Source: Enoplosus armatus
Taxonomy: Eukaryota; Chordata; Actinopteri; Centrarchiformes; Enoplosidae
DNA length: 64,000 nt
Direction of reading: 5' to 3'
NCBI RefSeq assembly: GCF_043641665.1
Contig: NC_092190.1
Span: 13,328,048-13,392,047 of the forward strand
Part shown: piece after piece, positions 31,095-44,800 of the stretch
Numbering within the stretch: the first letter of the stretch is position 1
How the letters are laid out: each line of letters begins with the position of its first letter
The notes under the pieces: generated by a model
Databases searched by the model: none
What the model was told of the DNA's origin: nothing
The model's input: only the letters and a program-made list of their open reading frames with translations
Made by a program: the position numbers and the translations under genes

Positions 31095-34000
31095 ATTTAT
31101 CTCTGTGGGGCGAAACAGAGAAATATAAATGGGTCTATGGGTTGTGGGTGAATAGAGAGCTGCCAGAGAGCTGAAACGAGGAGAGACAGGGTTGATGTAG
31201 ATCCTGATTTAGAGAGATGAATTATCCTGATGAATTCTGTGCAACAATCTGCTCAGCGTAAGTGTGCTTTCTGCTCTGCTGCCACTTCACTGAGCAACAG
31301 TTTCTAAAGAAACATTTGACCTGAAACAGGTTAAATGGCAATATGTTATATGTAAAGTCATGCCTGGTACCCAGAGGATGAATCCTACTAACTTTGGGGA
31401 TCCCTTGTCTTTTCCTCTAGTCCCACCATGAGGTTCACATTTGTGATTTTGAGTGAAATGTCTAAACAACAGTTGGCACTGCTGTGCCTATGTACAGCCT
31501 CATAGAGCCACTAACATGGCTGTAGGCCTCTTAGTCTTTGGTCTAATAATATTTCACAAAGCATTTTAGTGCTGAAACTAAGTTAGGGGTATTTCAGAAG
31601 AACTGTTTACAGTCAGTCCGCTGCTGCACGTAATGGGCCTTGTTGCATCAGTGTTTTGGAATAACAATGAACGATAATGAACTATTTTGATGGCAGGTGA
31701 GTTAATAAGGATCCAGTCAACTCAATAAACACATAAATAAGTAGGTTTTATTTCCCAGGATAGACGCTTACATCTACATATTTTTCGCTGCACTCCTGCT
31801 TATTGATGAATATTTCATTTCACATTCACTAACACACATTCACTGTGGACATAGTGAATAAGTTCATTCATAAAACATGATGTCATCCATAGCAAAAACG
31901 TAAACCACACCCCTCCTCTTAGCTTAGGAGTTCTCTCAGTCCCACAGCAAAAGTTGCTCCCAGCGGCTTTGTGAACAGCTCTTGAAAGGAAACTTTTAGC
32001 TACATTTAGCGCCATTCTTAGTGGTAAGATCAGATATAAGGTGAGATACTTTGTGAACTTTGTGCCCCATATTTATTTTTTTTATCTCAGCTCTGTGATT
32101 TGTTACAGAGGTCTTTCAGGTCCAGTCTCTGGTTGTCTGCATGTGTGGAAGCAGAGATGTGGCTGCTCTAGCAAATTACTGTAGCATGGAGCACAGCCTT
32201 TAGGCAGGCCGCCAGACCTTTGCAGAGCTATTATTCCAATCTGTCTCCATAATAATGGATGCCACACTGAGAGTCAGTGATAAAATCTCCCGATCTGTGT
32301 GACCGGATCGGGCCGGTGACTGGCAGAAAGGGTAGTAAAATAAAATAAGACTATATGGGGAGGAACACGGCCACACAGATGAGCACTGGACCTTCAGGAC
32401 ATGAAACGTACTCACGAAACACAACAGGGAGGGCAATCAAATGAGGAAATAATTAGCCTATTCTACCAGCAGAGACCTAATTTATCATGATTTATTATAA
32501 AGCAAGAGGTAAACTTGTATGGGGAGCATGGCACAAAGACAGCCATTCATCAAGACATGACATTTCTTTCTCCAAGCCTCTGGGTTGACTGTTTGGCGGA
32601 CTGGTTTCTAAAAAGGGCTATTATGCTCTCCTCTGCGCAAAACGAACATGTTTTGATTCATGGCCCCATGACCATCGAGGGACAGGCCTCTAAACTGTTT
32701 TTCCAATAACAACGTCTCAGAGCTAATAGATTGCCAGATTTAATTTACTGGTTCAAACAAAGACAGAGTATTGACAAAATTGCCAAAATTTTAAATTGAT
32801 TACCTTGGCTTTCATTTGACACGACGCTCTTTGAATATTACTGGTTACACTTTAAATCAGACAGAACACCTTCAGAGATAACAAGATTAATTTTAATAAT
32901 ACATGCTTTGCATATTAATATCTCACTGACAGTATATCCACACCATGCTGTTATCATATATGCACCTCTGCTGCTTTATATTTAGAGTTCAGTAATATGT
33001 GGATGACGTTATGAAGGTTGGATTCCTCCTTTGGTCCACTCCTCTCCCCAGACTTTTCATTTTAAATGAGGATTACAACCCTAGCGTGGAACAAGCCTCT
33101 ATGAATTTTTTTGCAATAACAAATAATTGAATGATATATGAAAGACTGATGACAGGACCGCCTGATGGAGCAGGGATGTGTGAAAAATGGTATGAAAATG
33201 GTAGCACAGCAAGCTGTAAAGTCTTCAATCTCCCGGCCCACCATTATGACGCATTTGAAGGCTTAGCTGAGTTTTCATCGACCTTGGAAAAGAAAGGAAA
33301 GTGACCATGCGCACATTTTCAAAGCCATGAAAAGGTGTTTTTCACAACATTTACTTGAATCTCTCTTGAATATTTTTTTAACCATTTTTCTGGTACTCTC
33401 TCCATCTATAGTACAAGATCCCTTAATACAAGAATGAGCCTTTTGTCACTCTGTCTCTATAAATCTCCATTCCAGAAAGACTGTTGTGTCCTGAAAGATC
33501 TGTTGTTCTGGAAACACAGATGGCTTCAGTATATAAACTGAGAAAAACACACACTTCTTCTAAATAATGGCTTTCGATGACAGCCCTGGCAGATAAATCA
33601 GGTATTAGTGTACTGTAGTGACATTTATATCAAAATCAATTTTTTATGTGCCGCACCTTTTTTTCTTTGCTACTGTAAGTCTATTCCCCCCCGAGTTTCT
33701 ATGGTGACCCAAAGTGTTCAATATTAAATAAATAAAATGAATATTCTCAGCTTATAATTGCACCCTTTTTCCAAAGACCCGATTCAGACTGAAGCAACAG
33801 CTAATCACGAAACTGGCCCCTACCCTGTTTGTTGTGACTAGCAGACAAAGACTTTGAGATGAAAAGTGGCATTATGAAATTAAACAGTTATTTGGAAAAT
33901 GGCATTGTGAAATAAAAAACTGTTGGAATGAAATAAAAAGAACCTGGACTTGCTCTGTTATTATAAAAAGGATGAAATAACACTTAACACATAATAATTA

Positions 34001-34118
34001 ACTAAATTCTTTGAAAAATATTGGATTTTACAATTTAATGGTTACATTATATACTTTATTTTATGTGTGTATGCAGTTGTGGTTATTTATTATTCCTTTC
34101 ATAATGTCTTATTAATGT

Positions 34119-34140
34119 ATTATTATTATTATTATTATTT
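34119..34140. repeat. (ATT)n microsatellite
   Basis: TATTATTATT.. triplets directly adjoining the dispersed repeat at 34143. Confidence 0.9.
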
Positions 34141-34142
34141 AA

Positions 34143-34277
34143 GATGCCCTCTAGACATGTTATAAGACATCTTAAGATGCTATGCTTTGAATAATAATTT
34201 GTGTGTGATATGTTTTTCCAATTAAAGAATTAAAGACGCAGATCTACTTCTTCAATCCAGAATCTATTAATATATGT
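34143..34277 (+). repeat. Dispersed repeat family S, copy 1
   Basis: Contains GCCCTCTAGACATGTT, CTTTGAATAATAATTTGTGT and TGATATGTTTTTCC in an order repeated at 61807-61950 (CCTCCAGACATGTT, CTTTGAATAATTATTTGTGT, TGACGTGTTCTTTTCC). Nature of the element unknown. Confidence 0.65.
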
Positions 34278-37200
34278 TTATTTTCAAAAGTTTAACTGCT
34301 GGGGGAAAAAGTCTCCTACTTCACTGAAAAATGCACACACAATGTGTAAGCTGCATAACAGTTTAACATGTATCATAAATAGCATACATGTAGAAGTAAC
34401 TGTCTCCATCTCTCTGCAGAGGGAGATGAGATTTGATTTGAAACCAGACGAACAAAAGAATCTCATTGTCTTCTTTATTGCTCCCTGACTGAAACATTAA
34501 GGGAATATTGTCATTTACATATTTTATGCTTAGTGCTGGATCTAAATAGTGTTCTGCTATTACAGCAAGCTAAACACTGGAGGAAAATCTATACAAGCAA
34601 TTAAATGAGTAAAGCTACATTAAGCTGAATGAAAACTTTTGGTAGAATGAAAAACATAAAAACTTCACAGTTACTTTATTCCCACTGGGAGAGCTGAAAT
34701 CCCTCTAGTACTGTCGCATCTTGAAGAAAATTAATATTAGTTAATAAATGTTGGTACTCCAACTGAATATAACTCACACACAGATTGATATAACAGATGC
34801 TTGGGTGGACTGCGGGCTGCTTTTCCACTGTATACATAATTTCAGTAAAATGCAGGATTGGCATTATAATGGGCTGATTGCAGCAAGAACAATTGTTTTT
34901 CATACATATGTACGCTGAATTAAGGAAGTGAAGTGTAACAGAAAACAATTCTACACAGGTATTGTTGTTGAGTGGTTGTTCAGGTTTCATTATCACATGA
35001 ATTTATGCTTTAAATTAAAAGGGAATGGCAGCGCATCGCTGATTTTACTACATTCGTTGTATTTTCTCACTGACTGAGGGTGCGGTAAATTTAAGAAACT
35101 AGAATTGACCGTTTAATATATTGTCCATAGCTTAGCAGCCATAACCAGGCACAGGCTTTATATTTCTCCACATGCCAAAGTGATGTGCATGGGGCTTTAA
35201 AGCCAGGCAGGCGGTCGGTGCCAGAGGAGTAATAACGTTGACAGAGCAACTAGAGGAAGGACAAAGAGTGGAGTCAAAGATCCTTACTCAATGGTTACTC
35301 TGGGGACTGCTCGCACCTTTCCGCCATCAGGTGTTGCCGAAAAATATTAGCGATGAGTCAGGGTGAGTTGGAGGCTTTCAAAGCAGGGCTGCAGACAAAC
35401 AGGAAGCCGGTGTCCCGCTGGGATGATGCCAGCATTCTTTCTCCCTGAGCAGATGCCGGCCAGTGCCCACTATTCTTTGTTCCCTTCCCCAAAGACATGC
35501 TGTGTTGCATGCTGCATACAGAATAAAAATGCTCACCTTGATGCCAGTAAAGGACATGACGCAAAATATATTGTGCCAGTTTTAAACCAGCAACCACCTC
35601 CTCAATTTTTGATATGCTATACTTTGGAAACAATGAAGGCTTGCAGAAAGCTACTTCTAAATTTTCCATCATAAATTCAAGGCTCAGTTTGAAGTCCGTA
35701 AATTATCCCGGAGATGTGTCATTGTTACACACACAGCTGGCGCGATAGATATTTAATGCCACAGCACTGGCTACTGGCACTGAGAAAATGTCAAGAAATG
35801 TGAGAACTGAAATGCAACCTCTCTCTCTCTCTTCATTACCAGCATCACATAGCAACCATCGGCCTCTTGAAAAAGTGAGCAAGTAACTAACACTAATTTC
35901 TCAATTTGTGACAGACAGTCACAGAAGAGTATGAAAATGGATTATACAATTTATTACACTTTTCTGGTTTGATAGAAATACTATATGTAATAAATGATAC
36001 AGTTAATTAACATGCTTCAATTCAGAAAGCCTTGTGAAATTGTACATCAACGGGGTCCACTGCCCCGCATCAATCAGATCAAACGCTCTGTGAACTAATG
36101 TGCTCTTGCCTGTCTCTGTACGGTACAACTGAGAACACAAAGTGGATATTGTATCTGTTCACAGGCTCCTAATTTAACATGGCTTATATGGCCTGTAACT
36201 TGAATTAATCTGTAGCCACATAGCAAAGACACAATAATGAGAAATGTAAGCCTGTAAGTATAATTACTGATTTGTTTACTTGAAGAAAAACACGAGATCT
36301 GAGATGATTAAGAGTACATCGTGTCAGAATGTAGGTAAGGGCCTGAATAATGTGATAATAATAAACGTTTAGATATTTCTAGGTCTGTAATGAAGGAATG
36401 TCCTCAACCACTTAGCATCAAGCAACCACTGCTCATAATAGGAAAAAAATTAATTTATATTATGTTGCTGATAGAGTACAAATGATCAATGATTTTACTC
36501 TTCAATATGCTAGTTAGCTAGCTCATGTTGCTCTGGGTGCTGTAAAATGCTACATTCAATTAATTTAGGTGAGGCGTGGAAGGAAAACAAAGACGGTGAG
36601 TTCCTTGTGGACCAGATATCAAGCACCTGCTATTTCATTTCACAGAGCTGTATCCGTACAACTGACATTTGCATAAATTCGGTTTGAGTTCTGCTTTCAC
36701 GCCTCCCTTTCGCTGCTATGCCTGAACATATTTTAATGCTCAGCTTCCCCACAATTGTGAACTTGTGAGGCTTTCCTCACAGAAATGAGTAAGAGGCCTG
36801 ATTTTCAATTTGAAGTTTCCTGTGGTGGCCATTTTATGTTTGGACCAGAGGGGTGTTTCTATCCAACTGTCCAACAAATGATTCCTTGCAGTAACACACA
36901 CTGCAGGCAGAAGAGACACTAAAGATACTACTGCTACTCGATACTAAAGTTAAATGTCTCAGCAAACTCAGCCAAAGTACAACTGTTTTTTCATTGGGTA
37001 CCTTTTCTCCATGCATGCAGTACATGTGTTTGTATATTATTGAAACACTGACATGAGCAAATTATTTATGATCACAAATGTTGGATAGAATACAGAGGGC
37101 AGCTGGGTAGGTTTCCTAAACGTTCTCACAAGTGTTTTAGAGTCTTTATTGAGAAAGAAATTCAATGAGTCAACAAGAAAGCATTTCCTGTGTTGCAGTT

Positions 37201-40200
37201 TATATAAGAACCATCCTTGGGAAACACTGAAAAACCTGAGTGACTCTCTAATACAAAAAGGAAAATACTGTCATTGGGTTGGTGGCTGTACTACGTCTCC
37301 TTTTATCCTTTGTCCTCATGGATCGAGTCCCGTCCTGTCCATTTCTGTATCTTGTCCCAATTAATATGATGTGAAGGACCCTCCTTACTGAGGCCAACAC
37401 ACTAAATTAAACAGGACACGACATGCACAGAGCAGCAATCAAAGTGCAGACCTCTGATCCCTCTCAAACCCAGTGACCGTCTCTCCAATCTCAATCTCAA
37501 GACTTTAATTTCTTAAATATTGTTAAAAATAGACATTGAAATGTGCAGATAAATCCATGCTCTTCATTTTCAGCTCATCAAATACTATGCATGCGGTTGT
37601 GGTTACAGTTTTGCTGACTCTAATGTTCTTTTTTTCCAAATGACTCCTTAAAAGTTACTCCATGAAATAACTAGTCATAAGTTATGGTTATGTGCTGCTA
37701 GAGGAAATGCTATGATGCGTTAAACAGACGGCAGGTCACCAGATTCATGAGATTTATGGCTTTGCACTCCATCTAGCTCCAGCAATAAGTGAACACCTAC
37801 GGAATTAACATGCAAGCCTATGAGCTCTGGCAGGAGTTTATAGTCTGTACGTGACTGACTGGTCCAGTGCAGCAAAACATCTCAGCCCTAAACAAACAAG
37901 TACAAATATGTCAGAGACAGTTTTCGGTAAAAGCACAAGATGGCTTGAAGAGGATAATCTGAGAAATTCTTTTACATCCTAAACACTTATTTGTTTTCAT
38001 AGTGACTCTGAAACTACTGGTATTATGTTACAGAATGAAGCCTTATGGCTATTTGAATGGCAAAGGGGACAGAAAGTACAAGCCATCTATCCTCTTTAGT
38101 GTCTAAATGCTGCACAGTTAGTGTATGACCAATTAAATGATAAGATGGCAGTATTCTATACTCTATATCTCGATCCTACCAACAAGGGTTCCCTGTGTAG
38201 CCAAAGCCTGATGTAGCTTATTCCTCTGCGCCATAGACCTCAATACACTGACATCTCACATCAATGAGCCACATCGGCTTTATTTTGACTCAATCCCACC
38301 TACACCTTCTGAAATACTCAATAGAGCACCGCACGTGTATTAATCTGCAGCTGAAAATAATCTTTTACAAATGTTCTATTTAAACCTATTGGAGTAACAC
38401 TCATTCATTCTGAAATATACAGTCCACAGGTATTTTAGGAAATTACTAAGCCTTTTTTAAATGTGTGAAACAAGAGCCAAACATGACTGACACCCTTTGA
38501 TTAAGATTGAGTATTTACTCCAGGCTCTATATAATGAAAGTAACGACACTGACGAGGATTTTCAGAGCTTCCAGCTAGACGTTATTATGCAGAAGATTAT
38601 CTTACACAAAATGCCAACCGCACATATAAGAATCAGTTCTCAAATGTCAAGCAAGCACAACTTTGAGTGATGTGTTCATTGTTACAGAGAGTGCCCTGGA
38701 TTCGTGGCATTAGCACACAGCCAGGGGATAAATTGGATCAGGGCTGTCCGGGCATCGGCCCTGGCACACAGTCTCCCAGACATCATCAGGCTCAGCTAAG
38801 CCCCGACATGTCCTCCATCAACAGCAAAATTATTCACTCATGCTTTTCTACTGTGGAAACAAAAAGGCATTGTTTACAGGCCGGTCATTAAAATGAACCC
38901 AAATTGGTTTTAGATATGTTGTTTTCAGGCTGACAGTCACTACTAACCACCCACTGTGTACTGTGTCAGCACTGACATGATTAATGTGTGTGGAGGAGCA
39001 GCAGCAGCACCAGTCAGTCACACACTGTTAGTCATGCTGAGGTAAACTAGGACTATTTTGATGTATTCTGACTTAACAATACATTACTCAGACTGTGAAG
39101 TACGCAGTTAACTGCATTATTACTTAAACAATCAAAGTTTAAAATGAACTGTTTGTGAACTGTAATGATTCTGTAAAGAGCATAGATAGCCTCCACCTCC
39201 GTGCTAGTCAGCACGATTGGTGGTCTGGTGGCTGCTGGCAATCCTGAGTCTCTCAACGATTGCAAGGCGTGGTATTGATACGGCGCCAGGCAGTTTAACA
39301 GCGATCTGCTTCCTGTCTGCATCTCTGGAACTCACTGGGTATATGAAATTACAATATAAATTTGCCATGGCATTACTGGAAAGACTGGAAACAGCAGCCC
39401 TAGAACCAAAAATACATTTACCTTTGAGATCACTTTGAAAGTTTTACTTAACAAAAGCAAACCACTCACAAGGTTGTGAATTATTCTATTAAACAATCCT
39501 ACCCACCTCAGCAGGTAAAATGTTATTCATTAAGCCTTGTGAGGAAATTCATCTTCTGAATTTGACCAATCTCAGAGCAGTGGTCAGCCACAATGCAAGT
39601 GAACCTACTTCAGTTCTGAGGCCCAAGAAAACCCAAGAAAACATGCAACAACTCTACAGCTTTGCAGAGACAGTCTTAACTACTGCAGCTGCCCAAATAC
39701 ATTTTGTCGTTGCTTAATGAAAAAGGACACAGAAATGCGAAGGTTGTAAAACAAGAGCCTAAATTTGAAGCCATACTGACAAATTATGTGTAACTGACAA
39801 ATTATGGTTATGTATATAATGTATATGGCCAATTTTAATTGGCAATATCAGTATTAATCAACAAAAATGTACACTCAATGCAGGTCTTGTAGAAAAGCAC
39901 ATCACATGTCAATAGACTGTGTCCTTGTTATATAGTTGTCAATAAAAACTATATATATATATATATATATAATTAAAAGAATATTATTTAGAAAATTATA
40001 CTGTATGGCATTTAATTGACGGAAATTACATCAATAATCAAAATATATTGTTAAAACTGACTTTGCATAGTTAGTCTTCTCAGCTTTTAAGACTATAGGA
40101 TAGATTCAATTTATTTAAATTTAATTGTAAGGATTATCTCAAGAGAATCTTATTTCTACCCAGTTTATCTGCTTATATTATGAGTCACTCACAGGATTAT

Positions 40201-41314
40201 AAAAGTCCTGAAGTGGATATTTTCAGATGAGGGCTATGGGGCTATAGTGCAGGCATATAACAGACAAATTGAGAACAAACAAAGATGCTGGTTACTTTTT
40301 ACTGTATACATGCTGAAATAAAATCATTACCTCCTTCTTCCCCGTTGATGAAGGGGCACGGCGGGAGTATTCTTTTGTGTGTTAAAAAGAGAAATGTCTG
40401 ATCATGTGTCATCAGTTGTGCAGAGTTGGGTAGAAATGCAGCGACTTAATGAGAGGATGTTTGCTATGGAGCCTCTCCAGCCAACCATGTCACATCACAG
40501 AGCAGCCAGGTAGTCATTAGAGGGACAGATGGTGCCGCGGCTGATTGGTCTCTCGGCTGACCTATTTGAAGGTGTTTTTCCTCATCATGCCTTTCCTCAG
40601 AAGTAGTGAGCAATGTAGGAAATAGCGAGGCTCCGATAAAGACAGAAATGCAAAGTACACTTCAGTAATCTACGGGAGGCCTATTGCAGCTTTGATGTGT
40701 GGGAGACTCTAAGGGGCTCAATGAGTTTGTGAATTACTCATGAATAACAGTGCAAAACATGTCTTCTTATTACATGAAGCCATATAACTGGGGATTATGC
40801 ATATAACCAATGTTGCCTGAGGGAGGGAAAAAAGGTACAACAGTATGGAGATTGTTCAAGCTACCAACCTTGAGAACCTCTCTCTAAACGTCTGTCAAGG
40901 CTAATGAGACTGTCGCAGGGATGGGAAGCCCTGCCTTCCCACAGGGCTACAAAGGACCCTATGCAATCTCTCCTCCTCAATCTAAACTCCACTTCACCAG
41001 CGGTGAAGGGTCTGACTTGTATCTTGTTTGCCTCCCTAAGGGAACCAACACCCTTTCGGTTGCTGCACTTGGTACAACACATCAATATGGGGCTATGGCA
41101 GCACGGCCACAGACGCCCCTGCAGATAGACTGAGAAGATCTGGCCCTCGCACAATAGTGACGTTCACAGTGGAACAGACTTGCTCCACTGAAACACCTTT
41201 AAAAAGAACCCAAGATGCCGCCATGCCCCTGGTGGAGTGAATTGGGCATCTGAGAGCCCTTAGTTGTAAGGGCTGAATTCTCTCCAAAGCCCTTTCAGAA
41301 GCCTTTCCCCAAGG
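34278..41314. other. Non-coding DNA upstream of b3galt1, part 2
   Basis: No exon recognised. An (AT)n tract lies at 39950-39972. A compositionally balanced stretch at about 38670-38830 without repeats is a candidate conserved element. Short open stretches on the minus strand at 39053-39322 and 40861-41287 are of unknown origin; the latter may be decayed retroelement sequence continuous with 41315-41830. Confidence 0.55.
39950..39972. repeat. (AT)n microsatellite
   Basis: Uninterrupted AT dinucleotides, about 11 units. Confidence 0.95.
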
Positions 41315-41830
41315 CTACGCCAGCTGTTCTGGAGAGCCGGAGAATGATATCATTCTGTGTACTTCATCCAACACCTTGGTTTTCAACATGGCCTTGTGTA
41401 GATCCTGCAACTTCTCTGCCTGATATACTTGCAGCATCGAGGCCATATTCAGTGCTCTAACGGTCATACTCTGGTTGTGGGATAGCTCACTGTCAGACAG
41501 TTCACCTAGTGGCGAAGTTAGCTGGGTCTTCCTCCATACTGACGTACTCTGCTGAGGACCCAACGGCTTTGGACAAAAATGCGTCTCTGCAAGCGACTGA
41601 ACTAACCTAACACTTTTGACGCGAATGCCACACGTCCCTCCAGGGTCGCCTTCTGGTTTCCGGGCTGGTAAGTGCAGCTTTCACATGTAAAATGCTGAGA
41701 CACACTGGGTAGTATCATGTGTATCCGTCTCGGAGAGAGCACTTGGGCATGGCTGATACTTCGTTTTCCAAGCTTTGCTAGACCCACTGGAAGAGCTTCC
41801 CCTCTGGGACCATTCCACTTCGCAAGTTGG
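41315..41830 (-). pseudogene. Decayed retroelement gag-like fragment (DIRS-like)
   Basis: Minus-strand reading frames, broken by shifts and stops, contain RALNMASMLQVYQAEKLQDL in an 82-codon stretch (41563-41315), preceded by FLSKAVGSSAEYVSMEEDPA in another frame and, further upstream, a D-H..C..C..H-like segment. The ALxxxSxLQxYQAxxLxDL pattern is what I associate with gag-like ORF1 proteins of fish DIRS elements. The assignment is from memory of the pattern. It is non-functional. Confidence 0.4.
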
Positions 41831-44800
41831 TGTGCTAAACAAGCAAGTTGTTTGCAAGCTAACGTTAGAGAGGCTAAAAGAGTTAGTTAAGCTAAGCGGC
41901 AGGAAATGCAACAAGTTAGCAAGCTAAATGAGTGCTACGCAGACACAAGCCTTGATAGTGATGGCCTTGTTAAGTAGCTTTAACTGTAAGACAGTTAAAT
42001 TGCTAGTAAGGGTGCTGCAAGAGTCAGGTTAAGCAAGGTGAATAGATTAAGGAAGAGAGTGCGCAGGATCTTTTGTAGCCACAGGGGAAGGCGGGATGAC
42101 AGGCGTTTTGTTGAGAGATGCTTCAGGTTGGTCACACAAGGACGCAGTCCCCATACTAACGTGTTGTAATGTGTGCTGACCAAAAGGGAACCAACTGTCA
42201 TCTTAAAATGTTCCTTTTGCACAAAAATCATCTGCAACCAGGACATGAGATGGATTACATGCAAAATGAAAATGTCAAAACTGGATTGAATGAGAAAGTC
42301 GAGATGATTTTATTTAGGCCACAAAAAGGGATATAATGAATTAAATAAGAAATGCAGAGCAAAGGGGCCAGCCGTTCCTCTATCTGAGCAGCCGGAAATC
42401 CCTATTATCTCCTCAACAACCTGATTTCAACACGTACAAAAAATATCAAACAACCTAAAGCCAGTAATCTCTCTTGATGATGCCTCTGATGTTCCGAATT
42501 CACACTTGAAGCCATACATTTTTACTTTCAATAGAAATAACACAGCAACCAGGAGAGGAACAGACAGGGCTTTCATGTTGCAGAACGCCTATTGAGTTTC
42601 ATTTTGCAACATTTCAGAACAGGATGAAACAGGACGCAGCAGCCACAGCAGGAATAATCAAGGCTAGATGGAAGAGAGATGAATTATGGGTCACTTCTAT
42701 GGTGGCTGTCACTGCATGTCTGGCATCAAAAGATGGAGCCAAGAGTGTGGAGGAGCCTTTCTGTCAAAGCCATGACCTTCACAGATGGTGAATAAACTGA
42801 ATGAAGGAATCTATAATTTTCACTGTCTACTACAAAACCACAAAATAAACAACAAATTGTGAGGGGAAAAACAAGGTCTTGCAGTGCTTGACAAACAGAC
42901 ATATTAGTCATGGATGTTGTTTTCAACAGCATGCACCTTGTCTGCATGTCTGGGGAATTCTCTTGATACATTTTCAATTTTGCTGAATTTATGTAAAACT
43001 CAACAAGACTGACAACCTCCCAGATGATTTTCAAGTTATCCAGCAAGGTCTGAGTCTGCCAAGGTGTGTTACAGTAGAGATTGAACAACTTGTAATATCT
43101 TTAATCAATGTGTCAAACTACTACTGTAAAAATAATTTCTGGTAGAGCGTTACCTTGAGGCAGTTCAATGTTCAGGACGGTAGTAGTCCTGGTAGTAGTT
43201 CTCTGTAGTGGATGAAACAGATATTTGACTGCTACACGCACGATACATAATGCAGGATAAAAAAATGTTTGGCTCTCTCTCAGGGAATTTCTCTCACTAC
43301 TCCTTCAGGATGGGTGGATCTGTTAAAAGTATAGTAAGTGAAATGAGTACTTCATACTAGATATTTCTTGGTTCAAGAGGGTGGTGATGATTCAAACCAA
43401 AAGGCAGAAGATAAACAACGGCATAAATAGAACTGATGAACAAAAAAACATGGATCATAATGTCAACAGGTTATATATTGCACGTTTCCTTTCTTGTTGT
43501 TTCACAATGACAACTGTGTGAGAGATCAAAGCATCAACAAATGAGAGTAAACGCTTGGAGCTATTTGAGGAAAACAGCTTGAGTGAGTTCGGATACTCAC
43601 ACGACAAACTCTACTCGATGCGATAAGGCGCCCTTTGCAATAAGGCTGTGTATTTAAGCAGTAAATGCTCTGCCCACAATTTGCCAATGCTGCCAGGGTT
43701 GGGGAGTAGTACACCACTAGCTTAATTACATTTCCCAGTAGCATTTGAGTAGAGTAGCTACTTTTCTAATGGTATAATATTCAAATTAGAGAGCTATTTT
43801 TTCCACTAAGTAGCGGGGTAGCATAAAATAATGAGCGCATTTGTTTATAATTTCTTTACAGTTAGATGCTTCATAATGTGAAATAGCTTCAATGTATTAA
43901 GCTTCTTTTTCCGGGTAGCTCGCAGTGTAAATTTCTACTTGCCAAGTGTGGTGTTAATGTAGCTCGACTACTTCAGTTATAAAGTAGCCTCCACAAAATC
44001 GGCTGCTGCTTATGTAGCATTTTATAAGCATGCTCCCCTGCCAACAGGCAAATCAAGTCACCTCAGGATGGCATTGTGGGGGGAATATCAGTAGACGTTT
44101 TGTGGTGTGCTCCCTGCTGCCGGTATTTGGTGATGCCATATGTCATATCGTCTGCCAGCCTCAAAGTGCACCTCAAGCCAAAAGCAAAATATTTCTGTCT
44201 TGCCTGTGGCTGACGCAACTAATTTCACAAAGCTAAAGCTTAACTATTGTTACTTAGCTAAAATATTGGCTCAGTCAATAAGATTTTATGCTGTCAATGT
44301 TGCTGGCTGTTTTATTGCGGATGTGGTTTTGGGTGATGGGCCTCTTCTGGGTGCTAATTTCTGTATGTGTGCTGCTGCCGTTTATTTATGCACATTATTT
44401 GTACTGTTACAGTGAATTTCTTGGAGTGGCTGTGCTTATTTTCTCTTGTTGATTAGCATGTGCATTACGATGCTTTCATGCTGCTTCATGTTGAATTCAC
44501 TTTGCTGCATTTCTCCCAAGGGTGTTGTTGTTTTGGAGGGGTCTCCAATTGGCTCACTGCAGACCAGGTCCATAGTATACAGTTATATTGTGCTTTGGCT
44601 TCAGGAATGTTTTACTGCAGAGCTTGGTGTATTTTTGTGGGGAGTGAGGAGGTCAGAGCCTAGAAACCAAATATCTCTGTACATACAATATATTCACATA
44701 ATCTGTCCCCAGTGAGTTGAGTGACTCTGAGTGAGTGAGTTTTCTAACTCTGCAATATCAAGTGTAGTGTCCTTTCAGAGTAGTTTGCCATGGAGATCTT

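Larger units (their letters stand above)
28081..34118. other. Non-coding DNA upstream of b3galt1, part 1
   Basis: Probably b3galt1 5' intron. Contains a repeat-family R copy (28850-29150, minus), a (TG)n tract at 31067-31094, and repeat-free, compositionally balanced stretches at about 32160-32420 and 32520-32700 that look like candidate conserved elements. No exon recognised. Confidence 0.6.

Noticed and set aside
39053..39322. Minus-strand ORF suggestive of a transposase remnant
   Set aside because: I could not match it to any transposase motif; left as unexplained sequence.
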